From Paucidesulfovibrio longus DSM 6739 (GTDB lineage Bacteria > Desulfobacterota > Desulfovibrionia > Desulfovibrionales > Desulfovibrionaceae): a stretch of 64,000 bases of DNA. Positions 25,014 through 34,441 of this stretch are shown in pieces (within the stretch, counting starts at the first letter, position 1; each line of letters starts with the position of its first letter). Where the stretch lies: NCBI RefSeq assembly GCF_000420485.1, contig NZ_ATVA01000015.1:248001-312000 (forward strand). The letters are read 5' to 3'. A program made the translations under genes and the position numbers. Below the pieces are notes generated by a model, which saw only the letters and a program-made list of their open reading frames with translations, was not told the origin of the DNA and ran no database searches.

Positions 25014-25910
25014 ATGGGCACGATCACCCTGAATCGAATTATCAGCGCACACGAGCTACTGGAAAGGTGGACAGGCATAACAGAACGAGAGCTTGTTGCA
25101 ATGACAAACCCTGATTCTTTAGATGTTCCGTTTTTAAAAGGCTATAAACACATTAAAACGCTAGTACAAGATGACAATGTTGAGTTACACATATGTTGTG
25201 ATGATGCTGCAACACCTTATGTCTTCGAAATCGGACCTACTGTTCAAATACGATGGGAAGATAATGATCCGGAACAGATCAGCAAAGGAATTATTTTTGA
25301 TTTTAATGCTGTAGAGTCAATAGAGATGGACAACCCCACATTCAAAGCAAAGATTAAAAAAGTTAAAGAAAAAACTAAGAAGCATGAATGGATATCATGT
25401 GCTACGCTTCCAGAGAGATGGGAGTGCAGCCCAGATGATGTTATAGACATAATCGAAAAGCATACTCCAACGATACACCCTGACTATCCGAACACATATC
25501 TATCTTACGAAACGTTATCTTGTTTTAACATATATGGTATTGATCTTCTGAAATTTGAGGAGCAATACGATCAAGAAATCAGTCAGTTTTCATATACCCC
25601 GCCTCACCGGCGAAACGCGCCAACACCTAATCAAGTAAGCCCAATCGCATCCCAGACGACATCACGGCCTGCAACAATCAAAGACTATCGTGAACGGATG
25701 CCCAGCATCGTTTCTGGTGTACTCGCCATCAAGCGCCAATGGGATTCGTCTGGAGAAAATTCGCCAATTCGCAAATTCGGATTCATTGAGCCTGAACTTT
25801 GGGAGCTTGCGCCAGCAGTCAAAGACAAAACCTTGCGGGCGGCCTTCAAGCAAGCCCTGAACGATTCAGGAATCACGGTTTGGCTAAAAAGAGGGCCTCG
25901 CACTCAATAG
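25014..25910 (+). CDS. AT-rich island gene, unknown function
   Basis: A 298-residue soluble protein I do not recognise. Base composition is markedly AT-richer than the neighbouring integrase, suggesting a separate origin. It seems to contain a repeated short module: ELLERWTGITERELVAM near residue 11 and TLPERWECSPDDVIDII near residue 127. Both have an ERW followed by a helix, which resembles small helix-turn-helix units. The C-terminal part (MPSIVSGVLAIKRQWDSS) may be a separate domain. The ATG at 25014 has AAGGA ten bases upstream; a TTG at 24963 is an alternative. No signal peptide or membrane helix is seen. A terminator follows. Confidence 0.75.
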   Translation: MGTITLNRIISAHELLERWTGITERELVAMTNPDSLDVPFLKGYKHIKTLVQDDNVELHICCDDAATPYVFEIGPTVQIRWEDNDPEQISKGIIFDFNAVESIEMDNPTFKAKIKKVKEKTKKHEWISCATLPERWECSPDDVIDIIEKHTPTIHPDYPNTYLSYETLSCFNIYGIDLLKFEEQYDQEISQFSYTPPHRRNAPTPNQVSPIASQTTSRPATIKDYRERMPSIVSGVLAIKRQWDSSGENSPIRKFGFIEPELWELAPAVKDKTLRAAFKQALNDSGITVWLKRGPRTQ

Positions 25911-26409
25911 GTTAAATCGCCGCATATGCCGCGCTGAAATAATTCACATTATCCGCGTTCGGCCACCCACTCTAAACCGCCACGCACATTCGCGTGGCGG
26001 TTATTGTTTTGCAGCCTCAAATGCACGAGTCATGAGCCAATTCGCCGCTTTGAAATATTTCATCTTTTACCCATTTCCGCCTGACTGGCGCGGAGAATTT
26101 TATATTGCTCAACAATCCGGCGATATTGAATTTATCCTGTAACAACCTGTATCCTCCGCCTTAATTCAACGCCGTTCTTCTTTGAACGACAAACTGCGGA
26201 GGCCAGGAGATGCTTGAATCTTCCGGTTCAATTTTCAGAAGCGTTACCCCCCACTCTTGGGCAACAAGCAGCTTTCGGCTTGGCTTCTGCGTTGAGCCTC
26301 AGCCTCCATAACCGCCCCCCTGCGAAAAGCCCTCTCCGTATGGTAGCGGTCCCCTTTGGTCTCAATTGCATCGGTCAACCGACCGTAATTCCACAACAGG
26401 AGCTTGAAC
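25911..26409. other. AT-rich gap between the unknown gene and the AlpA gene
   Basis: About 500 bases. It contains a terminator (25975-26002) and an AT-rich stretch with possible promoter elements before 26160. At 26210-26217 overlapping ATG/TTG starts lie just behind GGAG; the TTG frame runs 67 codons to 26417, the ATG frame 33 codons. Neither is similar to anything I know and both run into the AlpA start. A leader peptide is possible but not shown. Confidence 0.35.
25975..26002. terminator. Terminator after the AT-rich gene
   Basis: An 11-bp perfect stem (AACCGCCACGC with GCGTGGCGGTT) has a 6-base loop, followed by the T-rich ATTGTTTTG. Confidence 0.75.
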
Positions 26410-26628
26410 ATGAATGACGAACGGCTTCTTCGACTTCCCGATGTGTTGCACCTCATTCCCGTAGCCAAAAGCACATGGTGGCTTGGAGTCCGCGAAGGCC
26501 GCTATCCGCGCCCGGTGAAGCTGGGGCCGCGCTGTTCCGCATGGCGACTGTCCGATATCCGGCGAATCGTTGACGGCGGCATTCCCGGCGACTTCGTTGG
26601 AGAAGGCGTTACCGGAGACGCGGCATAG
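26410..26628 (+). CDS. AlpA-family DNA-binding regulator/excisionase
   Basis: A 72-residue MerR-like winged helix-turn-helix protein of the AlpA/P4 Vis type. It has the classic order LLRLPDVLHLIPVAKSTWW, then GRYPRPVKLGPRCSAWRLSDI. Such proteins act as excisionases or as regulators of integrase and replication genes in P4-like elements. The ATG at 26410 has AGGAG at 26398-26402; a TTG two codons before is less likely. The gene is followed by a 12-bp hairpin and then the Rep-like gene. Confidence 0.9.
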   Translation: MNDERLLRLPDVLHLIPVAKSTWWLGVREGRYPRPVKLGPRCSAWRLSDIRRIVDGGIPGDFVGEGVTGDAA

Positions 26629-26639
26629 AACAAACGAGA

Positions 26640-26672
26640 AGCCCCCTGCGGTGTGCGAAACCGCAGGGGGCT
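26640..26672 (+). terminator. Hairpin between AlpA and Rep genes
   Basis: A 12-bp perfect stem (AGCCCCCTGCGG with CCGCAGGGGGCT) closes a 9-base loop. Only a weak T run follows, so it may be an attenuator rather than a full terminator. Confidence 0.6.
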
Positions 26673-26700
26673 GAAAATTCAACGCAGGCGAGCGTCGAAA

Positions 26701-27819
26701 GTGAGTATTTCTCTACACGAAAAGGGCAACAGGGGCAACGTCTGGAGTCAGAAGAACAACCCGCAACGCACACCACAGCAACGCTTTATCGACTCCCTTC
26801 CGGAACGGCTCCAATGGGGCCACGGCAAAGAGCTGTACTACTGGGGCACAAGGGCGAGCGTTATTTCCAAGGCAGGATACCTGGAACTGCCCACAACACA
26901 ATGGCATTACCTGATCCTGGACATCGACCACGAAGGCGCGGGCGCGTTTTGGTTGGACGAAGGCCTGCCCATGCCGACCATCTCCATCGTCACGCCGGAC
27001 AACGGCCATGCCCTCTATTTTTACGAACTGGCGAATCCCGTACTCCGCCCGATCAACGGTGGCGCATCCTGGTTGAAACGCCGCCCCCTGGAATTTTTCG
27101 AGAACATCCGGACCGGATACATCAAGGCACTTTGCGCCGACCCCGGATACACGGCCTATTCCTGCAAGAATCCATTCGGTCCGATGTGGGAGCCGACAAC
27201 ACGCTGGCACGACAAGCAATATACGCTTGCAGAAATGGCCCAGGCAGTGGATGTTCCGTCTTCCCGGAGATACCGCCGGGATAGAGAACCCGACTCGACA
27301 AGTCCCCACTCACAGCTCTTCCATGCCGGGCGAAAATGGGCTTGGGAGAACGTCGGCTCCCATTCCTCACGGGATGCGTTTCAAGCGGACCTGCATTCCT
27401 GGCTCAAGGGCTATTACGCCGAACACGTCCGCCCGAACCTGGAAAAGGAAATCGGGCCGCATCTTATCCATTCACTGGCGCAACGCATCGCCGTCTATAC
27501 CTGGGGCAAGCGGGGCACACGCTGGCTGCGTGACCAGACCAAAAACCGGGGGGCATTGTCGCTTCCGCCCGTGTGTCATCGGTTGACGGACGAAGAAAAA
27601 CAAACCGAAATTTCCGAGCGGCAACGCCTGGGCGCTAAATACGCAAACCAGGCCCGCGCATCCAAAACCGAACAAGCGATCCTCTCCGCCGTTGCCCGGC
27701 TCCGGGAAGCAGGAACCCCACTCACAAAAGCGGAAGTGGCGAAACAGGCGGGAATCTCGAAACGGACCGTGCAACGCCATGCACACCTGTTCGCAGGCGT
27801 ACTCGATGACGCGGCCTAG
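26701..27819 (+). CDS. Rep-like replication protein (replicase family)
   Basis: A 372-residue protein resembling plasmid/phage replicases of the RepA (Replicase/primase C-terminal) type. The N-terminal half contains LILDIDHEGAGAF and SIVTPDNGHALYFYEL, matching the acidic and His elements of such archaeo-eukaryotic primase-like folds. The middle is helical (RKWAWENV region). The C-terminus is a helix-turn-helix (TKAEVAKQAGISKRTVQRH). GTG at 26701 is taken as start, because an earlier in-frame GTG lies inside the upstream hairpin. The island may therefore replicate after excision. The following 360 bases are AT-rich and could hold the origin. Confidence 0.75.
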   Translation: MSISLHEKGNRGNVWSQKNNPQRTPQQRFIDSLPERLQWGHGKELYYWGTRASVISKAGYLELPTTQWHYLILDIDHEGAGAFWLDEGLPMPTISIVTPDNGHALYFYELANPVLRPINGGASWLKRRPLEFFENIRTGYIKALCADPGYTAYSCKNPFGPMWEPTTRWHDKQYTLAEMAQAVDVPSSRRYRRDREPDSTSPHSQLFHAGRKWAWENVGSHSSRDAFQADLHSWLKGYYAEHVRPNLEKEIGPHLIHSLAQRIAVYTWGKRGTRWLRDQTKNRGALSLPPVCHRLTDEEKQTEISERQRLGAKYANQARASKTEQAILSAVARLREAGTPLTKAEVAKQAGISKRTVQRHAHLFAGVLDDAA

Positions 27820-28180
27820 CAGGGGGGGTGACACACGGTGTATAGAGATGGTGGTACTGACTTTTGCCTCTTGGCTTTTATATTCTGTTTTTTCCATATC
27901 TATTTACGTAAGAAGTTCGAAACACTCCACACTCGCGTCAATCGACAGCATGTACTATATATGCAAATGCGCTATGTCTTGGTTTTTCCAGTACACTCCA
28001 ATCTACATCCGATACGCGAAAGACGACTTTCATCTTCAACTTCCATCCTCATACTTTCAACAAACCTACCCGTAACTTCGCAGATATTTCACGCAGTATT
28101 GTACAAATTGTGCTTGGCTCTTTACGCTAATCAATCCATGCTGATTTATTCCAAAGAAACATTACTTCCCTTCCCCTCAA
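27820..28180. other. AT-rich gap after Rep gene, possible origin region
   Basis: About 360 bases, clearly AT-rich, between the end of the Rep-like gene and the convergent zincin gene. Open frames here have Ser/His/Leu-rich, unnatural translations and no ribosome sites. I could find no clean iteron array, so an origin is only a guess from position next to Rep. Confidence 0.3.
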
Positions 28181-29410
28181 TTACTCAAATGGTAACCCGC
28201 CAACGAGCTTGCTTACAGCTCTCAAAAAACGATCAAAAACAGCCGAATCTTCACCACAACAATCATCCCTATCCTGAACTGCCGGGAAGGCATTGTCGCC
28301 TCGTGTACGAATGGCACGGAACGAAGTCCTTATCTGGACTTCCCACTGTGTACCATCAGCGACACCAGGATTCGGATAATCAGGCAGCCAGCCCCAAACC
28401 CCGCACTTATCACACGCCCTCCAGAACCTCTCCCAGTTTTTGGCTGCTACCGGCACAATCTGCGTATTCTCTGGATGGTATCCGTACCCCAGCACCTCAT
28501 AACGCAAAAGCCCAGCCTCCAGGCTCACCCGATAACTCTTCCCCATATAACCACCGACAAACACCATAAAATCATCGGGAGCTAGGCCTTCTTGTTCTTC
28601 TCTGGGCTCTTCAAGTTTCTCAACTTTCTTGAGTGCAGTTAGCACGGTATCCCAAAATCCCGCTGGCATGGACCAATTTCCAGTCAGATATGAAGCCAAA
28701 TATTCTTCAGAAAATGGCCGGAATCCTCTCCGATAGCAATAAACATAAGAAACCGCTTCAGCTTCAACTTCTTCTTCTTCAACTTTCCGTTCGTTCAACA
28801 AATGGTTACAATAAATGTGCGCCAGCTCATGAATCAAGCCGCTCAATCGGACTGCTATAGGGTGTAGGCTGTTAATTTCTATGCAATAGCCTTCAAGGTG
28901 TCGTTCCTTCTCGCTGAACTTATCAAGCTTGTTTTCCAAGACTACATGGCCAGACTGCTGCGGCTCCATGGGCACTTCGCAGAAACTGGCACCTGCTCGA
29001 AGAACAGCATCCACAATGCGAAGGTAACGTTCTTCAACCCCTGGAGCCCAACTTTTCCAAGGAAATATCTGGCGAATGACCTCTTCCGTGGGGAGATTTG
29101 GATGCAAATCAAGACCGGAGCGACCGTCGGTATCTTTCAGATCGTAAACAAAAGAAACTGGACCAAAGGGCTTAAGGATCACAATCGGCTGCACATCTGG
29201 AAGCACCCAACGCCCAAATTTCTCCCACTGTGCCGCCGTAAGGACAACAGAAGGATTCTTACGTTGCTGCATGACAAGATACGCGTTGTACGGAGCAAGG
29301 AATTTACACTTTTTTATGTAGGCCAGAGTCTCAAAACAACGGCGTTTCACATCTGGGAAAACCGCGCGTTGCAATAAATCTTCTACGAGTGATATTGCCG
29401 TTTCTTGCAT
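28181..29410 (-). CDS. ArdC-like zinc metallopeptidase-fold protein
   Basis: A 409-residue soluble protein. The N-terminal part (CKFLAPYNAYLVMQQRKNP, then TAAQWEKFGRWVLPDVQPI) resembles the ssDNA-binding domain of ArdC-type antirestriction proteins. The middle has an intact zincin motif H194-E-L-A-H198, with an acidic stretch EVEAEAVSY about 20 residues later that offers the third ligand, as in IrrE/ImmA/ArdC-type peptidases. The C-terminal 150 residues (GYMGKSYRVSLEAG..., WRACDKCGVWGW) are not recognised. GGGAGGG precedes the ATG. It follows the giant RM gene on the same strand after 117 bases and may be co-transcribed. The role could be antirestriction or regulation of the RM enzyme, which is inference. 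Confidence 0.75.
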   Translation of the reverse strand: MQETAISLVEDLLQRAVFPDVKRRCFETLAYIKKCKFLAPYNAYLVMQQRKNPSVVLTAAQWEKFGRWVLPDVQPIVILKPFGPVSFVYDLKDTDGRSGLDLHPNLPTEEVIRQIFPWKSWAPGVEERYLRIVDAVLRAGASFCEVPMEPQQSGHVVLENKLDKFSEKERHLEGYCIEINSLHPIAVRLSGLIHELAHIYCNHLLNERKVEEEEVEAEAVSYVYCYRRGFRPFSEEYLASYLTGNWSMPAGFWDTVLTALKKVEKLEEPREEQEGLAPDDFMVFVGGYMGKSYRVSLEAGLLRYEVLGYGYHPENTQIVPVAAKNWERFWRACDKCGVWGWLPDYPNPGVADGTQWEVQIRTSFRAIRTRGDNAFPAVQDRDDCCGEDSAVFDRFLRAVSKLVGGLPFE

Positions 29411-29527
29411 AGCACCCTCCCAGACATAACACTTGCGTTTCCGCGAGACGTTTGTGCGAAACGCCCCACTTATCTCGACCTATCCCAACATATTGAAGGC
29501 CTCGGAAAACCTCATACAGCCAGATGG

Positions 29528-32500
29528 CTAAATATCCAGCTTCGGCAACGCGTTCACGATCTTCATGGTTTCCAGGCTGACCGTGACCACGCGCATGAAC
29601 AGTTCCAGCGGATAGCGCGGGTTGTGCATGGTTTCGATGGCCCAATCATTCGCATCGTTGACGATGCCGCTGGCCTTGTCCGTTTTCACGCATTGCCGCT
29701 CCACAACCCAATCCAGCGCGGGCTTGCCGTTGACCACGTATTCGTAGGCTTCCAGCGGAATACCCGTGAGCGTGATCTTCTCGTTGTAGATCAGCGTGGT
29801 CAGGTCTTTTTCCTTGCCGCGCCTACCGTATTTCATCTTCTTGACCCGGTAGTCCGCATCGGTCAGGGGCTTGCCGCTGGTCTTCACGGTCAATGGATAC
29901 GGTTCCACGGTCTCGTAGTTGATATGCAGGTCCGCAAGGTCGCGCCCCGCCTTGCTGAAGGCCCAGAAGTCGGCGGCGGACTTGACGCGGGGGATGCGGG
30001 GGAGTTCCTTGGAAAGGTTGTCCGCGAAGCGTTCACGGTACTCCGGCGAATGCAGCAGGCCGTAGACGTAATAGAAGATGTCTTCCTTGCTGATCTGTTC
30101 GCCGGGGTAGGCTTCCTGGAAATGGGCCAGCCCTTCATCCGTGATGGCGTCACGGCGGATGCGTTCGGCCTTTGCGGGTTTGGGAGTTTCCAGCAGCGAG
30201 GCTTGCTTGTTGGATTTATTCTTTTCCGTGGGAGTTTCTTCGTAAAGGTACAGCGGAAAGCATTGCGCACCAGCTTCAAGTGAATTCAAATCTACCAAGC
30301 AATTGCTAATTAGTGGAGTAATACCATTCTTGCTTCCTCTTCCGTTGATAAAAATAACTATATTCTCTGTTGATTGCGTTTCAAATATGCGAGGCATTTG
30401 TCCAACGCGATGATTAAACATGCTATCGTAATATAACCATTGTTTAGTAAACGGACGATATAGACATACAAAGACTTTTTTTTCTTCAAAAATACCTTTT
30501 CTCATACCAGCAAGGCATTGCAATAAGCTACTTGACCAACTAATTTTTGAAGAGTCTGTTCTGATAAAGCAGTCGATAATCCCTTTAAGCTCTTTACCTC
30601 CTAGCCCTTTATATGAATATTCTAATCTTTTTACTTCGTCGTTATAAAAAGCTATAGTGCAATTCATATTAATTTTTAGCGCTTTGCGGGATGCATTATA
30701 ACACCAAGAATCACGGTTGGTACCGATTCCTAGTGAATAATTTATAAATAGGCTAGCCGCATCACTTTTTTTGTCTCCGAGGACGATATAGCCTGCAAAA
30801 CTTTCATCTCTGTGGCTTAGCCAATCACCATGCGCATTAGGGGAGAGAATCTGCCACTTTCTAGCCTTTGTAATCCCCGCGATGCTTGCAAATGCAGCGA
30901 TTTTCATTAGCTTCTCTTCACGGGAAAGGTAGTCGCCAATGTCATGGAAGAAAATCCGTCCACGCTCTTGTACCTTTGGATTTTTGACCAGAAAAGAAAT
31001 GGCGATGGGGGCGCGGCTACCGCTGCCGAAAATCTTTCCACCCTCCCGACGCGACAGCTCCCCGGAAGTGCGTTGATTGCCGCGCAGATGGAAAACATAG
31101 ATGCTTGAAAACTCTTCAGCGAAACACTTCCGCAAACCGTCTGCCGTGTTGGCTTCCAGAAAGCCCGCATTGGTGACGAAGCCGATCACGCCGCTGTTGC
31201 CGATTCGGTCGGATGCCCAGCGGATGGCCCGGATATAGCTGTCATAAAGATTCTTGACGGAAGTCATGACTGAGCCAGCAGCATACGTGCTTGCGATTCT
31301 TTTATCCAAACATGAATAGCTTACATTTTGATTGTTATCGTTGGCATTGGTTTGCCCGGCGGAATACGGCGGGTTGCTCATGATCACCCGGATATCCAAT
31401 TTCTTCTGCCGCTTTCTCCGGGTGCTGTTGTCCTCCAGCATGGCGCTGATCAAATCTTCCTTCTCATAGAGCTGGAAGGTATCCGTCAAACAAATGCCTT
31501 CAAAAGGCTGATACTCCCCGCCGACGATGCTGTGATAGACCGCCTCGATGTTGATGGCGGCGATATAGTACGCCAGGAGCACGATTTCATTGGCGTGGAT
31601 TTCATGCTTGTACTTGTGCGGAAGCTGCTCCGGTGTGATCAACCCGCTTTGCAAAAGCCGAGTGATAAAGGTTCCTGTCCCGGTGAAGGGGTCGATGATG
31701 TGAACCCCCTTGCTGCCGATGGTCTGGCCGAACTCGCTTTGCAGAATTTCATCAACGCTGTGGATGATGAAATCCACCACTTCCACGGGCGTGTAGACGA
31801 TGCCGAGCCGTTCGGTCATGCGGGGGAAGGCGTTGCGGAAGAACTTGTCGTACAATTCCACCACGATCTTTTGCTTGCCCGCCGCGTTGTCGATGCCTTC
31901 GGCCCGGAGCTTCACGCTGTCGTAAAAGGCTTCCAGCGTGTCCGCTTCCTTGTCCAGCCGGTGTTCCTGCAAGGTGTCCAGCACGGTTTGCATGGCCTGG
32001 GATATGGGGTTCTGCTGGGCGAAGCTGTAGCCCTCGAAAAGCGCGTCAAATACGGGTTTTGTCACGAGGTGCTGGGCCAGCATCTCGATAATTTCTTCAT
32101 CCGTGATGCTATCGTTCAAATCATCCCGAAGCTCTTCAGCAAAAGCATGAAACGCCTTGCGCTCTTTGGCGTTGGCTTCGTTCTCCAGAATGCCCGTAAT
32201 CCGGTCGATGTGCGTTCGGGCGATCCTGGCGATGTCATTGGCCCAGTCTTCCCAGTGATGCCGGTTGCCGCATTTCTGAACCAGCTTGGCATAGATGGCC
32301 CGTTCCAGGTCGCTGATCTCGAATTGCAGTTGCTTCTCGCTATATTGGGGTGGCCGGGGAACCGTGGTTCCGATTCCATAGTCTCCCTTGCCTGCGTCTT
32401 CGTTCGTCGTGCCTTTGGTCTTTTCCTGCCGTTTCTGAATCTTGTCCGTAATGGCGATGACTTCCATCTTGCTAGGGTCTTTGCCGATGAGGTCCAGCTT

Positions 32501-34441
32501 GTTGACCATCGCGTCGAAGCGGTCATCGTGCGAACGCAGGGCCTGGAGCACCTGCCAGACCACGGCATAGACCTTGTTGTCATTCAGGGCTTCGTGCGCT
32601 TCCATGCCAGCGGGAATGACCACGGGCAAGATCACGTAGCCGCGCTTCTTGCCCGGCGCGGTGCGCATGACCCGGCCCACGGATTGGACCACATCCACCT
32701 GGGAATTGCGCGGGGTGAGAAAAAGCACGGCGTCCAGGGCGGGCACGTCCACGCCTTCGGACAGGCAACGCACGTTGCTGAGAATCCGGCAGGTGTTCGC
32801 CGGGGTTTCCGCCTTGAGCCACTGGAGCTTTGCTTCCTTTTCGCTGGCATTCATGCTGCCGTCCACATGGGCGGCTTCACAGGTCAGGCGGGCGGACGGC
32901 TCAAACTCTTCGGAATCCTGATACGCTTCCACAACGGCCTGGAACATGGCCGCGATGTTTTTGGAACTGACCTTGTGAACCTTGGCTTTGCGCTGCACTT
33001 CGATGACCTGACAAAAGGCCACGGCGCGGCGCATGGGGTCGCTGTCGCCCACGAGGTCATCGGTCACGCCCTGTTTGGACAGGGCCTTCCAGCAACCCAC
33101 AATTTTTGCCGCGTCATCCACCTTGAGCTGGTTGTTCTCGTCTTTGAGCAGGTCTTGCAGACGGCGGTTGATGGCACTCTCTTCCACCGCCAGAACCAGC
33201 ACTTTGTAATCGACCAGCAACTGCCGCTTCACGGATTCGGAAAAGCTCAGAACGTACAATTCCTTGCCGTAGAGCTTTTCGTCATCCATGGAGCACAGGG
33301 CCACGTTATCCTTTTCCGCCGTTGCTTTGGCTGTGTCGCCGTAGATGCGCGGCGTGGCGGTCATGTAGAGACGTTTTGCCGAGCGGATGAATGCGGAGTC
33401 GTGGACCTTGACGAAATTGCTCTCGTCGTCATCTCCGAAGGTTGCGCCGGTGGTCCTGTGGGCTTCGTCGCAAATGATCAGATCGAAGTCGGCTAGGCCG
33501 TGCTCATGCTGGGCTCGGCTGACCACATCAATGGAATGATAAGTGGAAAAAACCACGCTCATGTGCTGGGCATCGTGGCGTTTGGTCATCTCCCCGGCAA
33601 GGCGGGCCGGTTCCGTGGTGGCCGGATAGCGCAACTCGTGCGTGAAAGTCTGTACGGCGTCATCGTCCTTCTTGCGCTTCTTGCCCACGTCGCTGTCGGA
33701 ACACACCGCGAAGCTGTGCAACGGGGTGGCGCTTTCCTGCGTCCATTCCGTGAGCGTCTGCGAAAGCAGGGCCAGACTCGGCACGAGGAACAGGACGCGC
33801 TTCCCCTTGCCTGCCAGGACTTCGGCAATCTTGAGGCTGGCGTAAGTCTTGCCGGTTCCGCAGGCCATGATCAGCTTGCCACGGTCGGCGGATTCCAAGC
33901 CCTCCCGGACGGCATCCAACGCCTTTTGCTGGTGGTCCAGGGGGTGCTTTTTTGCGCGAAGGGTCGGCTGCTGCTGGGGCTGGTAGCTGGCCCAATCAAT
34001 CTGGCTGTTCTCCAGGTCGAAGAGGTCTATTTTGCTGACCGGGGGTTGCTGGTCCCTGAGGGCCTCTTCCGCGTGCTCACTCCAATGGTTCGTTGTGCTG
34101 ACGATGATGCGGTGGCTGAAAATCTTCTTGCCCGATGCCGTGAAAAAGCTGTCGATGTCGCGCTTTTGCAGCGTGTAGTCTTCCGCGTAAAGCTTGCACT
34201 GAATCGCGTGAAACTCTCCCGTGCCAGCGGTGCGGGCCACAAGGTCGATGCCCGTATCCCGCTTATCCAGGCCTTGCGTTTCCGCCCATTCCGCATACGT
34301 CCACACGTCGCTGTAAAGGTCGCGGTAGCTGGCTTCGTTGCGCAGGTAGCACACAATTAATTCTTCAAAATAAGTGCCTTTCTCACGTTCCGTGGCGGCG
34401 GCCCGACGGTAGGCATTGAGCAGCTTTTGCAGCGCGGTCAT
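29528..34441 (-). CDS. Type ISP single-chain restriction-modification enzyme
   Basis: A 1,637-residue polypeptide like LlaBIII/LlaGI. An N-terminal Mrr-like nuclease has E27, D66 (GID) and Q81-C-K83. An SF2 translocase follows, with Walker A CGTGKT (194-199), DEAH (325-328), TATP near 361 and motif VI QSVGRVMR (586-593). A helical coupler (about 650-880) leads to the N6-adenine methyltransferase, with motif I DPFTGTGTF (917-925) and NPPY (1023-1026). A C-terminal target recognition domain comes last. All catalytic motifs appear intact, so restriction and methylation are in one chain. The ATG at 34441 follows AAGGAA. The TRD segment (about 30285-31000) is far more AT-rich than the rest, a sign of specificity exchange. 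Confidence 0.95.
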   Translation of the reverse strand: MTALQKLLNAYRRAAATEREKGTYFEELIVCYLRNEASYRDLYSDVWTYAEWAETQGLDKRDTGIDLVARTAGTGEFHAIQCKLYAEDYTLQKRDIDSFFTASGKKIFSHRIIVSTTNHWSEHAEEALRDQQPPVSKIDLFDLENSQIDWASYQPQQQPTLRAKKHPLDHQQKALDAVREGLESADRGKLIMACGTGKTYASLKIAEVLAGKGKRVLFLVPSLALLSQTLTEWTQESATPLHSFAVCSDSDVGKKRKKDDDAVQTFTHELRYPATTEPARLAGEMTKRHDAQHMSVVFSTYHSIDVVSRAQHEHGLADFDLIICDEAHRTTGATFGDDDESNFVKVHDSAFIRSAKRLYMTATPRIYGDTAKATAEKDNVALCSMDDEKLYGKELYVLSFSESVKRQLLVDYKVLVLAVEESAINRRLQDLLKDENNQLKVDDAAKIVGCWKALSKQGVTDDLVGDSDPMRRAVAFCQVIEVQRKAKVHKVSSKNIAAMFQAVVEAYQDSEEFEPSARLTCEAAHVDGSMNASEKEAKLQWLKAETPANTCRILSNVRCLSEGVDVPALDAVLFLTPRNSQVDVVQSVGRVMRTAPGKKRGYVILPVVIPAGMEAHEALNDNKVYAVVWQVLQALRSHDDRFDAMVNKLDLIGKDPSKMEVIAITDKIQKRQEKTKGTTNEDAGKGDYGIGTTVPRPPQYSEKQLQFEISDLERAIYAKLVQKCGNRHHWEDWANDIARIARTHIDRITGILENEANAKERKAFHAFAEELRDDLNDSITDEEIIEMLAQHLVTKPVFDALFEGYSFAQQNPISQAMQTVLDTLQEHRLDKEADTLEAFYDSVKLRAEGIDNAAGKQKIVVELYDKFFRNAFPRMTERLGIVYTPVEVVDFIIHSVDEILQSEFGQTIGSKGVHIIDPFTGTGTFITRLLQSGLITPEQLPHKYKHEIHANEIVLLAYYIAAINIEAVYHSIVGGEYQPFEGICLTDTFQLYEKEDLISAMLEDNSTRRKRQKKLDIRVIMSNPPYSAGQTNANDNNQNVSYSCLDKRIASTYAAGSVMTSVKNLYDSYIRAIRWASDRIGNSGVIGFVTNAGFLEANTADGLRKCFAEEFSSIYVFHLRGNQRTSGELSRREGGKIFGSGSRAPIAISFLVKNPKVQERGRIFFHDIGDYLSREEKLMKIAAFASIAGITKARKWQILSPNAHGDWLSHRDESFAGYIVLGDKKSDAASLFINYSLGIGTNRDSWCYNASRKALKINMNCTIAFYNDEVKRLEYSYKGLGGKELKGIIDCFIRTDSSKISWSSSLLQCLAGMRKGIFEEKKVFVCLYRPFTKQWLYYDSMFNHRVGQMPRIFETQSTENIVIFINGRGSKNGITPLISNCLVDLNSLEAGAQCFPLYLYEETPTEKNKSNKQASLLETPKPAKAERIRRDAITDEGLAHFQEAYPGEQISKEDIFYYVYGLLHSPEYRERFADNLSKELPRIPRVKSAADFWAFSKAGRDLADLHINYETVEPYPLTVKTSGKPLTDADYRVKKMKYGRRGKEKDLTTLIYNEKITLTGIPLEAYEYVVNGKPALDWVVERQCVKTDKASGIVNDANDWAIETMHNPRYPLELFMRVVTVSLETMKIVNALPKLDI

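Noticed and set aside
27838-28569. 243-codon frame in the AT-rich gap after the Rep gene
   Set aside because: No ribosome site, unnatural His/Pro/Ser-rich translation, and it overlaps the opposing zincin gene, which has an intact HELAH motif.
29405-30283. Plus-strand frame opposite the end of the RM gene
   Set aside because: Shadow of the RM coding sequence with no ribosome site; the minus strand is a continuous domain-bearing protein.
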